Below the pieces are notes generated by a model. It worked only from the letters and a program-made list of their open reading frames with translations. It was not told the DNA's origin and searched no databases. A stretch of 62,977 nucleotides of DNA from Bacteroidales bacterium (lineage in GTDB: Bacteria > Bacteroidota > Bacteroidia > Bacteroidales > FEN-979), in contig JAUXWT010000053.1 in assembly GCA_030681475.1 (NCBI GenBank), forward strand, positions 1-62,977. Reading direction: 5' to 3'. A program made the translations under genes and the position numbers. Every line of letters begins with the position of its first letter. The stretch's first letter is position 1. Shown in pieces: positions 37,401 to 45,500 of the stretch.

Positions 37401-39202
37401 ACCTGCACGTTCTGACAAACGGTCGTCGCTGATGAAACGATTGAAGCAGAAACCGGGAGATTCGGACTGACGGTCATGGTCAGTGTATTGGAAGAAACCG
37501 GGCCTACAGGAGCGCACACCGCGTTGGATGTCATTATACAAACAACCTGGTCGCCATGATCTGGAACAAAAGTGTAGGATATACTGTTTGTTCCTGCATT
37601 TAATCCGTTCACTTTCCATTGAAAAACCGGAGATGTCCCCCCGTTAAAGGGATTGGCTGTAATTGTTACAGATGAGGAGATGCAAACGGGATTTGCGGAA
37701 GATGAAATGGAAACACTTACCGGTACATTTGCATTCACCGACATGTTCACGGTATTTGATACAGCAGGGAAAACTGACCGGCATGGATTGGATGAATAAA
37801 GTTTACACAATACTGCGTCGCCATTTGCCGGAATATAGGTATAGGTTGAACTATTGGTTCCCACCGGGAATCCATTCAACGTCCATTGATATACCGGGGC
37901 TGTTCCGCCATTTACAGGTGTAGCCGTAAATGTCACCGGCATGCCCTGGCATACCGGGTTGGAAGAACTCTGAATGCTGACACTTACAGGGACCACCTGG
38001 TTGGTGATCATGGTAACAGGCAGTGAAACGGCAGGGTTACCGATGGCACAGGATGCATTTGAGGTTAACTGACAAGTCACTGCATCTCCGTTAACAGGAA
38101 TATAGGTTAAGCTGCTTGCACCAGAACCTGCTTGAATACCATTGACTTTCCACAGGTACTGAGGTGAAAGTCCACCGTTGACGGCTGATGCGGAAAAGGT
38201 CACTGGACTCCCCGCACAAACCGGATTAGCTGACGGAGTTACTGAAACGCTCACCAACTGTGTTGGACTTACCGTTAGGAAAATCTGATTTGAAACGGCA
38301 GGATTTCCGGCCGGGCAGAGTGCATTTGACGTCATCTCACAAACCACAACGTCGCCGTTGGCAGGAATATAAGAAAAAATGGGGTTAATTGATCCGGCGT
38401 TAATTCCGTTCACTTTCCATTGGTAAACCGGCGCCGGTCCTCCGTTTTGGGGCGCTGCATTCAGCGTCACCATCGTTCCCTGGCATACCGGGTTGGAAGA
38501 GACGGAAATTACTACGGATGGTTGTAATAATGGATTGACAATCATCATGACAGGCGCAGAAATAACCGGAGTTGTGCTAGTGCACAACCCATTTGAATTA
38601 AGGGTGCATGTCACCATATCCCCATCCGAGGGAATGTATGTAAAAACTGTGCTGCTTGTGCCGACAGGGACACCATTCACCATCCACTGTAATCCAGGCG
38701 AAGTTCCGCCATTTGTGACCGATGCCGTAAATGTCACAGGGGTACCTGCACAAACCGGGTTGCCTGAAGGTGACACAGAAATTGACGGAATCATCAGAGG
38801 TAGCACGTTTACGGCCAGTGTGCCAGGTGTGGTGGCTGATGTGTAGCTAACTGTTACGGAGCCCATTCCTGCCAGCGTCCATGTAACAACGATGCTGTTT
38901 GTTCCCGAACCGGATGTAATGACCCCCCCTGCGGAAAGTATCCAGGTATAATCAGACATGCCGGGATCAGTGGCGTAAATGTATCCGGCAGTAGCGATAC
39001 AAACTGTATCAGGTCCCGTGATCGAGGGAATAAGATTAGGCTGATCTCCAGGGTTGAATCCAGCTTCATTTGGCTGACTATTCAGGGTGGTCCCTGAAAG
39101 ACACAGGAATACAAAGAGATAGCGGATGAGATGCCGTGTATAGGGGAAACCAGGCACGTGGTTGCATTGCTTTTGTGTTTCCATAGAAAAAGTATTTATC
39201 AT
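28424..39202 (-). CDS. Giant tandem Ig-like repeat adhesin with T9SS sorting domain
   Basis: Predicted T9SS cell-surface adhesin, about 3,592 residues from the ATG at 39202; ATG at 39184 is also possible and the reading extends to 39358 without a signal-like start. A hydrophobic signal segment (IRYLFVFLCLSGTTLNSQ) is followed by a PKD-like domain and 36 Ig-like repeats of about 89 residues of the same family as the downstream giant (PVCxGTPVTFTA, NGG, YQWKVNG, GDxVTC). A further PKD-like module lies at about 29190-28920, and the last 80 residues, from WVYPIPNDGHFTV to KKVLINTR, form a type A T9SS C-terminal domain. It lies 171 bp downstream of the usher-like gene on the same strand. The two giants are clear paralogues. 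Confidence 0.87.
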   Translation of the reverse strand: MINTFSMETQKQCNHVPGFPYTRHLIRYLFVFLCLSGTTLNSQPNEAGFNPGDQPNLIPSITGPDTVCIATAGYIYATDPGMSDYTWILSAGGVITSGSGTNSIVVTWTLAGMGSVTVSYTSATTPGTLAVNVLPLMIPSISVSPSGNPVCAGTPVTFTASVTNGGTSPGLQWMVNGVPVGTSSTVFTYIPSDGDMVTCTLNSNGLCTSTTPVISAPVMMIVNPLLQPSVVISVSSNPVCQGTMVTLNAAPQNGGPAPVYQWKVNGINAGSINPIFSYIPANGDVVVCEMTSNALCPAGNPAVSNQIFLTVSPTQLVSVSVTPSANPVCAGSPVTFSASAVNGGLSPQYLWKVNGIQAGSGASSLTYIPVNGDAVTCQLTSNASCAIGNPAVSLPVTMITNQVVPVSVSIQSSSNPVCQGMPVTFTATPVNGGTAPVYQWTLNGFPVGTNSSTYTYIPANGDAVLCKLYSSNPCRSVFPAVSNTVNMSVNANVPVSVSISSSANPVCISSSVTITANPFNGGTSPVFQWKVNGLNAGTNSISYTFVPDHGDQVVCIMTSNAVCAPVGPVSSNTLTMTVSPNLPVSASIVSSATTVCQNVQVTFTATPANGGISPSFQWKVNGNISGSNNPVFTHIPQDGDHISCLVTSSAACVTGNPAISNTISMTVIPSAGVPVGVTVTPSANPSCIAQPVTFTAVAVNGGSAPVYAWTLNGLDVGTNSPVYTYIPSSGDFIRCWVTSDLSCAINNPAGSNEVIMTVNPILPVSVFIVSSGNPSCANANVTFTANAVNPGASPVYQWKVNGVNAGSNQNTFSHVPVNGNVVTCVLTSGLVCASGNPATSNAITMSVLPVIPVEISISTLTNPSCTDVPVTYRAIISNGGTSPVYLWKLNGNNTGSNSATLIINGPATGDVITCRLSSNTLCNTGSKIVTSSPITMVVSSELAPDVSITASSNPFCQGTPVTFTATPTNGGTLPVYQWLVNCQPVGTTNSTYTYTPLDGDYVTCQMTSNLSCAVRNPCKSNGIAMKYNTGTPASVQVSTSANPVCPGASATFTATPVNGGTTPAYQWKVNGINTGTNSPGFTYSPANGDVVTCRLTSNAFCASGNPAISNSLTMAVSPALPASIAISTPTNPFCTGTAVNFSAISTNGGSAPGYTWKINGTPIGTNSTSITTFPVSGDVITCELFSNASCISGPNPVSSNPVTLLGASSIPVSISIGASSNPICAGTPVTFTAAHSGGGNNPVFAWRVNGNPAGVNSPVFTYIPSTGEMVSCTLTSDLACSTTTSVASNNIIMTVNPSLPVSVSITVSINPCCIGTPVTFNATAQNGGPGVVYQWIINCVNVGTNNPEYTYVPVNGDVVVCKVTSNVACATDNPAISNNINMVVLPIQPADVSILADPNPFCIGSPVTFTATPTNGGLDPVYQWQVNHTNVGLNNPVFTHTPADGDSVVCVMTSNAACVSGNPAASLPVRMVGISALLVTDSISVSANPICALNPVTFSVTTTNAGNTPAYQWKVNGITKSSSSAYSYAPVNNDVVTCQVTSSLGCATPNPVVSNPITMTVYPQAPVSVSITASTNPVCEGQPVTFTAVGTNPGSNPTYRWRVNTILITGVNSPIYTYTPTAGDVVYCRLTSTVVCPVGNNANSNQITMIVSPNMPAGVSITPSANPVCAGTPVVFTATPFNGGTAPVYQWKVNGTNAGTNNTVFSYSPVNGDVIRCDMLSNSQCTPLLNASSNTVTMTVSQVQPVSISVFPSVNPVCTNSYVNFTAIPVNGGAAPQYQWKVNGNIVGTNNTGYTFVPVNGDLITCTLISGLSCTTGNPATSTPVVMTVSSTLPVSVSLTASANPSCQGQAVNFTAIPGNGGLLPVYQWMVNGIQVGPNAPAYTYVPAQGDYVKCQLTSDFSCATGNPAVSLPVMIEVNPNLPTAISIMSSANPVCVGTLVHYTASPVNGGSTPMFQWKVNGVNAGNNTPGFDYIPAHGDTVACQMTTSIACPEVNPVWSNMIIMNVVEPSPSAVTVSVSQNPSCQGNQVTLLATPENGGYNPLYQWKVNGLNVGTGQPSYTFTPSNGDMVVCEMTSSSACVSVTTVTSEPVTMTVSNELPVSVIIQASSNPVCVGQTVTYTGTIVNGGNSPSYQWTVNGINVGNNNQVFNFAPSDGDIIACQCTSDLSCATGNPAASDPIVMVVTSGISAGITIVASSNPVCLGNPVTLTASYTNAGPSPVFQWKVNGINAGLNQPAFTYNPVNGDQITCQLTANDPCSSANPVISNQVVLVVSAELPANVTISASANQICTGSSVTMTALSVNGGPAPSYQWKVNGTTVGSNTITYTCFPADGDQIQCVMTSGLSCATGNPATSNLIVMAVYSPETVSVGVSANPPGTICAGNSVELMAIPVNGGSSPSYQWFKNGNPAGGNQPNFNFIPSDGDQVYVVLNSNLPCSNGSPATSPVMTIPVTNPVDASVTATVSQNNVCEGSTVTFSATSVNGGVPTYQWFLNGLSVGANLPTYTCIPSDGDLVYVMMTSSLPCVNTPASISNSISMIVNNLLPVGVTISGDQNPVCLGTQVTFEATPENGGSNPVYQWKVNDLNVGTGLATFIYTPSNGDAVACEMSSSISCVNAPTVQSNPVVMTVSTEFPVSVNILPSLNPVCTGQTVTLNATIVNGGNSPTFQWKVNGVNTGTNNPVFFYTPSDGDIVVCVVTSGFSCATGNPATSNAVSIGVVSPMPAGITIVVAENPVCIGSEVTFTASSANPGVSPVYQWKVNGINAGLNLPAYTYIPVNGDIVTCQLTPDDPCLSAGPVLSNPIVMVVSNDLPANITISASANQICAGTPVTFTALPVNGGSTPLYQWKVNGNNVGTNSPAYSFTPTDGDLVQCILTSALSCATGNPASSNLIVMTVYLPQAVSVTISANPPGDVCAGTIVEMTAMPANGGTAPSFQWYKNSIAVGSNQPSYSFIPANGDLVYVELNSNLPCSVGSPAVSPITTMIVTDPLNVSVSAVVDQNDICEGSPVTFTAIPVNGGVPSYQWFHNGLAVGQNQSTYSCIPVTGDMVYVAITSSLTCVYTPVASSNVISMVVNSLVPVSVTILEDQNDVCHGTMVTVTASAVNGGNPEYQWYLNGTSAGLNQPDFSLVPENGDQVYVEMFSSLDCIINPSATSNMITLQVNMPLSVGVDITVDQNPVCQGNPVTFTASPVNGGMPGYQWYKNDLPAGTGDFQYSFIPSDGDRVYVKMSSSLTCVVDSSAISQAINMAVDIPLVPEVTLVADQSEVCEGSVVTFTALPVNGGIPVIRWFRNDILVGESSLQYSCVPVKGDQVHVEMTSGLLCVNPGSAISNKISPVVISLPGEALSISGPANVCAGSTGVVFSILPVPGAESYTWLLPSGVSVAGGEHDKTISLNFNESSHSGPISVYANNTCGHGNISPTLHVEVLVIPEPPLITNEGNLLISSSVSGNQWYFEGTLIPDSVGRTLSPELPGWYWSMVIENGCSSDTSNHIYYYGKFPGSITGEYGFWVYPIPNDGHFTVAISLPAEDTFDITIFNSLGVKIFEIPAVFVKSKFKRLIDLRPRFPKGLYTVVFKCDDYRVVKKVLINTR
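29963..33166 (-). repeat. Higher-order duplication of a six-repeat block (2 x 1,602 bp)
   Basis: Repeats 22-27 (31565-33166) and 28-33 (29963-31564) match in order: 22 with 28, 23 with 29, through 27 with 33. Examples are the shared NGGNSP unit, the pair beginning AGITIV, the pair beginning ANxTISASANQIC and the pair with ANPPG. The offset is exactly 1,602 bp, or 6 x 89 codons. The copies are more diverged than the duplication in the other giant. Confidence 0.75.
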
Positions 39203-39373
39203 GTACGATTGCTGATTATGATTTTTTTGTTCTCTTATAATAGTGGAATTAAATCTAAACTTGTATGACTCCAACACCGGTAAATGTACACTGATATTTA
39301 TACTGAAACAATTGCGGAAAACCATTATCAATAATGGGGGAAAACAGGAATTGCTCAAATCGGAATAACAGAT

Positions 39374-41998
39374 TTACTGTTCCGTATTTTGCAGGGTTTG
39401 GGCGAGACGCAGATCGAATTCAATCCCTACGGCCTGATCTCCTTCCATGGTTTGTTTTATTTCAAAAGGGACTATGTCAGGAAAGACAACCAGATTGATT
39501 TTTTTTAGCACGGTCTCATCTATTTTTGCGAAGTATTCGCCAGGTGGCAACCCCAGGTAGCTAAAATAGCCATCATCTTCGGTCAATGTCCTTGCTACAA
39601 AACTGGTGTCGCGCCTGTAAATTGAAACATAAATACGCCCCTGCCCTTTTCTGATTGTATCGCTATTCAGATAAAGAAATCCTGAAACTTCACCCATGAC
39701 CCGGATAGGCACTTCGATATGTTTGTATTGGTTTGGATTTACTGTAATACTTATCGTTGGATTTGGGATTTTCCATGAAATGTTTTCGAATCCGGTACGG
39801 TCCAGTTCAATGAAATAGGTTGTAAAGGGTTCCAGTTCCGAAATCCGGATCGTACTGTCTTTGAATTTTTTCTCGACACGACCACCGCTGATCCTAAGGT
39901 CAATACCAATGACTTTAGGCTCACCTTTATCAAACACGCCGTTACTGTTGACATCCAGAAAAGGCAATACAATGATTCCACCCTTTCCGACAGCAGAATT
40001 CCTGGAAAATTTCAACTGACCGCCTTTGCCTTCATACACCATGCTGCCTCTTGCGTATTGAACTAATGTTAAGGCTTTACCGGAATGCCTGGCAGAAACA
40101 GTGGATTGTAAGGACTTGAAATCATATCTGATCCCTACCTGTACAGTACTGAGGTTGCTAATAAAATTCTTTTCAAAAAGAAGATTTGCCGTACCGTGAC
40201 GAAAAAACCTCTTTTCGAACTCCACTTTACATGAAAGAAACCTGTTCTTACTATAAATATATTGAGCCTGTGGCGTAAATATGATTTTAGCGGGGAGCTT
40301 AATCCCAAGTGACAGGTTGCTGTAAATATAGGGTTTGGCCGGATCTAAAAAGAGCGCGGAGGTGGTCAGATTGGTGCTTACACCAACTACAGCGCCGGAT
40401 AACAACAATTCGGATGAGAAATATCGTGTACCTGGCAAAATGATTTGATTCAGGGTCAAACGGACAAGTGAAGAAAAGGAGCGTGCAAGGATCGGCAGTG
40501 AAATAACTGCCCTTCTTTCTTCGAGGAAATTTGTATTTATTGCCTTTTGATTTTTGTTAAGTGCAGTATAGTAAAGCTCAATCAACAGGTCGGCCGGAAG
40601 CCGGTAACTCAGTACACCTTTGAATCTGGCGCCATAGTTATATTCACCCGTGAGCAACAGACTTGTCGCAAGCCGCAATGAAAAATTGGCGAACGGCATT
40701 ACAGAACCATCAGGTACCGTTGAAAGATACTCCACACCGGTACCCAGTGTCAGTCTGCGACTTGCACCATAGTTCAGGTTCAACTTTGAATAATTCCCAT
40801 GCTGGTCGTTTTCAACAACACCGGCATTAAAGGTATATTCAAATCTGCCGGGGCGTAAAAAATTAAATGGAATACGAATTGATTGTTCGCGCGTCCGTTC
40901 CTCTCCCCAGGGACCGTAAAATCTAAGTTTAACTTGTGAATTTCCATAAACCAACGGAACTTCGAAGGAAAAATAACCTGAAGCATCGGCCATGACATAG
41001 TCAACCAGAACATAATTTACATACAGTTCAACAATCCAGCCAGGTTCAGTATAATCACTTAACGTGTATGTGCAGAATGAGCGTTGAAAGGTGGTGGGCG
41101 TATTTGTTACTTGCAGGCCAACTACAGGCGCGCTCACAGAAAAAGTTGATTGAACAGGAATTTTACCAACCAATATCTGTTTGAAAAATTTGAAGTCGTT
41201 ATTGGCAAAATGCCATCTGTAGGTTTGCTGCCGCAACGTAACAGGTTGATTAGTTGCAGCATTAAGATTTACAAACGCTTCGCCTCCTGCCAGTATTCCG
41301 CCAAGTGCAAGGTTAAGACGAATGTCGCTTTTTCCATTAATGATTTCAGAAGCAGAAACCGCCCAGTCAGTTGCGCCAAAATGAAATAAAGGATAATCTC
41401 GTTTTATCACTGTATCGGGCTTTATTTCACCCTTGAGTTTATTAATATTTGATCGCATCATGGACTGCCTCATCTCCCTGATAACAGGCAGTTCGAGTTT
41501 GGTTGTGAGTGTCACTGACATGCTGCTGTATGAAAAAGCGCACTCAAGGCCAAATATCTCACCAAAATAATTTGACTTTAAGTATAAGTTGTTCTCTGTC
41601 CTGATCAGATCACCGGGGGGCATCTTATAAACATTCTTATGAAAATGAACTGTATTGGTCAATCGGTCAATGAGGTACGGTGATTGCTGATTGATAAAAA
41701 AACCTGATACCGAATCATACCCGGGTGTCGGGGTGTTGTGGATCTTTAAAAAAGAAAATACGTTGGCGACCGGGAGATACAAAACTTCTCCGTGCAGGTA
41801 GGCAGGCATCTCGGTACCCCCGATATGCCTTGTATATAGAAATATAGAAATTTCTTCAAAGTCAACCTCCTCCTGCGCTGAAACCTGTATCCATGACAGG
41901 GAGAGTGTTATGAAAAGACCCATCAGGGCATACCAGAAACCTGAACTATTTCCATTTTGATCAAATCTGCGATTCCTGTATGCATTTTCTTCGGTCAA
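39374..41998 (-). CDS. Outer-membrane usher-like protein (FimD/PapC type)
   Basis: 874 residues, the length of classical ushers, with TTG start at 41998 (in-frame stop six codons upstream; the first ATG, at 41923, would start inside the signal peptide). Signal peptide to about 42 (WIQVSAQ). The N-terminal domain (45-185) has the usher-like pattern of short strands EVLYLPVANVFSFL, GFFINQQSPYLID, NLYLKSNYFGEIFGL and ELPVIREMRQ. Residues 318-380 match the usher middle (plug) domain: PGWIVELYVNYVLVD, then ASGYFSFEVPLVYGNSQV and RFYGPWGEE. A beta-strand-rich barrel region follows to about 690, then SdrD/SpaA-like sandwich domains (FLDVNSNGVFDKGEP; GEVSGFLYLNSDT). It sits in a locus with a PapD-like chaperone and DUF4402 subunits. 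Assigned by pattern, not by search. Confidence 0.72.
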   Translation of the reverse strand: MTEENAYRNRRFDQNGNSSGFWYALMGLFITLSLSWIQVSAQEEVDFEEISIFLYTRHIGGTEMPAYLHGEVLYLPVANVFSFLKIHNTPTPGYDSVSGFFINQQSPYLIDRLTNTVHFHKNVYKMPPGDLIRTENNLYLKSNYFGEIFGLECAFSYSSMSVTLTTKLELPVIREMRQSMMRSNINKLKGEIKPDTVIKRDYPLFHFGATDWAVSASEIINGKSDIRLNLALGGILAGGEAFVNLNAATNQPVTLRQQTYRWHFANNDFKFFKQILVGKIPVQSTFSVSAPVVGLQVTNTPTTFQRSFCTYTLSDYTEPGWIVELYVNYVLVDYVMADASGYFSFEVPLVYGNSQVKLRFYGPWGEERTREQSIRIPFNFLRPGRFEYTFNAGVVENDQHGNYSKLNLNYGASRRLTLGTGVEYLSTVPDGSVMPFANFSLRLATSLLLTGEYNYGARFKGVLSYRLPADLLIELYYTALNKNQKAINTNFLEERRAVISLPILARSFSSLVRLTLNQIILPGTRYFSSELLLSGAVVGVSTNLTTSALFLDPAKPYIYSNLSLGIKLPAKIIFTPQAQYIYSKNRFLSCKVEFEKRFFRHGTANLLFEKNFISNLSTVQVGIRYDFKSLQSTVSARHSGKALTLVQYARGSMVYEGKGGQLKFSRNSAVGKGGIIVLPFLDVNSNGVFDKGEPKVIGIDLRISGGRVEKKFKDSTIRISELEPFTTYFIELDRTGFENISWKIPNPTISITVNPNQYKHIEVPIRVMGEVSGFLYLNSDTIRKGQGRIYVSIYRRDTSFVARTLTEDDGYFSYLGLPPGEYFAKIDETVLKKINLVVFPDIVPFEIKQTMEGDQAVGIEFDLRLAQTLQNTEQ

Positions 41999-42028
41999 AG
42001 TAAAATTAAAAGGTTAGATCGTTTCCCA

Positions 42029-42538
42029 TTATTCCTGGATAAACATAATATTGAAGGCGCCATTATAGTAGCCAGGCGGGTTGGCAACCGGATAACCGAC
42101 TGTCAAAATTCCTCCAATGTTCACCTGGAGAATTCCATTGGTTGACAGGGGCAATATAAATGGGGAAAATGGGTCAGCATCTCCGATTGTCATTGTCATC
42201 GTCCCACCCTGGTTTCCGTTTAGGATCGCCGGAGAACCTGCCAGTAGATGGATGACTGTGCCGGGATTTCCCTCCAATTCAAATATCGCGGGATAATACA
42301 AATAACCAAAATTGATCAGGATGACATCATTTGTTGAAGTTCTTGACCCTGAAGGATATACGATGACTGAACCTCCACTTGAACCTGTAGAAAAAGCGCC
42401 GAAATTCAGATTCCGGATAAAGGATACGGAAACTGGTTTTGGCGGCATTTCCTGGGCCTCCACTCGGGATGACATCACAACGAGCATACCAATAAGTAAT
42501 GATGTGTGGCCAAAGATCAGGAGGAGTTTATTTCTCAT
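42029..42538 (-). CDS. DUF4402 domain protein (divergent pilin-like subunit)
   Basis: 169 residues with a signal peptide (to about VEAQ, 29) and a single DUF4402-type beta-sandwich: FGAFSTGSSGGSVIVYPSG near 46-65 and GGTMTMTIGDADPF near 110-123. It differs from the two other DUF4402 proteins of the locus: its C terminus is NIMFIQE, without the VTVNYN ending, and the glycine-rich strand is better conserved. The ATG at 42538 follows the beta-helix giant stop by 4 bp, so it is translationally linked, and the usher gene follows by about 30 bp. A tip, adaptor or anchor subunit is plausible from position beside the usher; this is inference. Confidence 0.72.
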   Translation of the reverse strand: MRNKLLLIFGHTSLLIGMLVVMSSRVEAQEMPPKPVSVSFIRNLNFGAFSTGSSGGSVIVYPSGSRTSTNDVILINFGYLYYPAIFELEGNPGTVIHLLAGSPAILNGNQGGTMTMTIGDADPFSPFILPLSTNGILQVNIGGILTVGYPVANPPGYYNGAFNIMFIQE

Positions 42539-42542
42539 TTTA

Positions 42543-45500
42543 CTACCATTGGTTATTGATAAATACTTTCTTGTTCAAAACAGCATCGCCCATGGATAAA
42601 CTGACGATGTAGATCCCGGTTGGATAATTCAGATCTATCTCCTGGTAACCATCAGCCGTAATGGTTTTCCGCAATAAGCGCTGACCGATCAGATTATAAA
42701 TCGTAAGGTCAGCTTTTTTACCATAATCCACCTTCGAATGAACATACAACCTGTTCCTGGAGGTATAAACGAATAACGGCTCATCAATTCCAGGCTGATA
42801 CCTGAGATCTTTAAAGCTGAAAATGACCGAAAAACGTTTATCATAAGTTCCAGGTTTCATATAGATCCGATACTCAGGATGTAATGCAATATTCTGTTTT
42901 ACCCCTGTTTCACGGTCACAAAAATAGATATAAAGATGAGATGGCATGCAATCAAGATTACAAATCCGAAAAATTACAAATCCGTCATGCATCGTGTTCA
43001 AACCAAGTGCGACCTCAGTAATGGAGTCGGTTGGATATGGCATACTGCAAACAGATAACCGGCTCGAATCGCCTGATAACGCGTACAAATTGGGTTCCAG
43101 GATATCCGTATTCATCAGTTTCAGGGCATCATATTGTTTATCAAACATCATAGAGGCGTCATGGTTGAAATAGATTGCCATCGGATCGCCTGATGAGCCC
43201 TCAACGCCATTCCTGGCGCTGATCCTCAATAACGGAGTCGCAGTATGCACCTCTTTTTTATGAAAGTATGGCGACAGGTTGTTGACCCTGATGCCATTGG
43301 TAAAGATCAGGGTAGATGCAACAGGATAATCCCCGTCAGAAACATGGATAAAGAACCCCTGCATGGCCGGAATGATACCGCTGGCAATGCCATTGCTTGA
43401 GATGCCATTTACATAAGTGCTATAAGTACCCGTATATGGGTCAGTGGTTCCCGCGTCAAAATAGTAAAGGGCATTGTCGATATTTGTCTTTATCCAACCC
43501 GAAGTTGCATCCCAATCAATAGGGGAAGGATAAGGATTGCCAAGTAAATTGAACCCAACAGTAAAGGGCCTGTTCCTGTTGAATAGGGTAACCGGAATCA
43601 TATTTCTGTTGTTGACAATGCCATACATTACTACCGTTTTTGGATCGGATAAGGGCCCGAAATTAATGGCATAACCCTCCATCGGGTTTAAAATCCCTGA
43701 AGTGTTTGTATAATTTAACCATCCTGTATAAAATCGGTTCTCATCATACTTGTAAAATGCCGGGAATGTCGGATATGCCGGATTCGGATCCATATATGGG
43801 CTAAACTGACCAACATTTGCGGCATGAAAAGCTGAACTGAAATATTTATACCCAAATCCAACGGGGAGGTACCGTTGCATGACCAGGTTTCCTGTAATTT
43901 CGCCGTCTCCGGAGCCATCAACCAGGGCAGTTCGGGTTTGATCAGACAACAACATGAGGTTATTGTTGGCGCCGAGTGTTCCATGACACAGCACCACTCC
44001 GCGCAGCGTTTGATTTTGGGCGGATACTGAAGTATTGCTCCCGGTTTCAACAATCATATTTTCGAAAAGTGTCGATGCGCTTCCGCCAATGATCTGTACC
44101 CCGCCATTAAAAGAAATTGTTCCCCCATTATTGTTAAAATACCCGTTATTTGTAAAATTCAGGGCAACATTCAGCGTGTCGGCTGCAGGGCCTGTCAGAT
44201 AGCGGTCGGGATTGATCGTAATGCCGCCAAATCTACTCGTTTCTGAACCGCTGATCACAGTTACACCGTCAAAAACCACATTCCCGCCGTTGTGGATAAA
44301 ATTTCCATTGTTTATCCAGTTTGAAAGAACTATAAAATCGGCGCCACTTTTGCCGGTGAAAGTCATACCAGTATTTATCCTTAAGGAATTGAATGTTGTC
44401 GTTGAAATTCCACTAAGGGTAGTGTTCCCGTTAAAACTCACCGTTCCGGAATTATGATTAAATGTACCATTGTTTATCCAGTCGCCGGCAAAACCAAACG
44501 TTCCTGATAAAGGCCCGGTAAGCGTACACTCCAGGTCTATTATCCCTGTATATAGAATTGGTGGATTTGTTCCGCTCAGTAGAGTCGTTCCGTTGAAAAT
44601 TGTTGTGCCATTATTGTGATTGAATGTTCCCTGATTTATCCAATCACCTTTAAGTACCAATTTACCAACCGTTGATGCTGTAAAAACGCTGCCTGTCTCA
44701 TTTGTCAAGGAACCATTTACCAGGATATCATTATCTGCCATTTGTTTTATCCCATTTCCTGTCAGGATTAACCTGTTATAAGTTTGCAGGTATGGAAAAA
44801 CCGCTGTTCCTGATGGGTTGGATAACTCGATAGCGCCACCGCCGGTGGATGTAAATATGTTATAACTTCCGGCAGGAAAAACATAATATCCGAAAGCAGA
44901 AGGTGTCAGCCTAATGGTACCTGTACCGGTAACTACTCCTAAATCATGGCCGACGGTATTTCCCAGATCAAGAAGCGCTGTGCCATTCAGTGTGAGCGTA
45001 TAAGCCCTACGCCCAGTACCATTTGCCGTTACGGTATGTCCAGAGGCTATGATCACGATCTGTCCGTTCGGAAAAGCGGTTGCAGCCGGTCCGCTATGCG
45101 AAACTGTTGACCATGTCGTCAAAGTGTTCCAATCCCCCCCCCCTGTGGCATTACGGCTGTAATATGTCGGAAGTATCTGAAATTCTGAAAGATACCCGGC
45201 AGTATAATCACCATCGATATACCCGACATTAAAAAAATTGATCTGATGAAGTGGCCGGTTTACAAGTGGACCCTGTGTCCAGGCGCCTTCAAAAAAACGA
45301 CCACCATAATATTGATTTTCGTTTCCGAGTACATCTGAGGCAAGATAGTTATAATAATGGGTTACGATCAGGTCACTGAAACCCGTACTGATCACCTGCC
45401 AATAATATTTTAACTGGTATTCAGCAGTATTTGTGGTACAATAATGTTTGGAATTGACCGGAGCTACGGTAATTGTTCCAATCGCATTGTTCGATGTAAC

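Noticed and set aside
18555-38800. Regularly spaced repeats that could suggest a CRISPR array or satellite DNA
   Set aside because: The period is about 267-270 bp, stays in one reading frame through two long genes, and the variation follows protein-level conservation.
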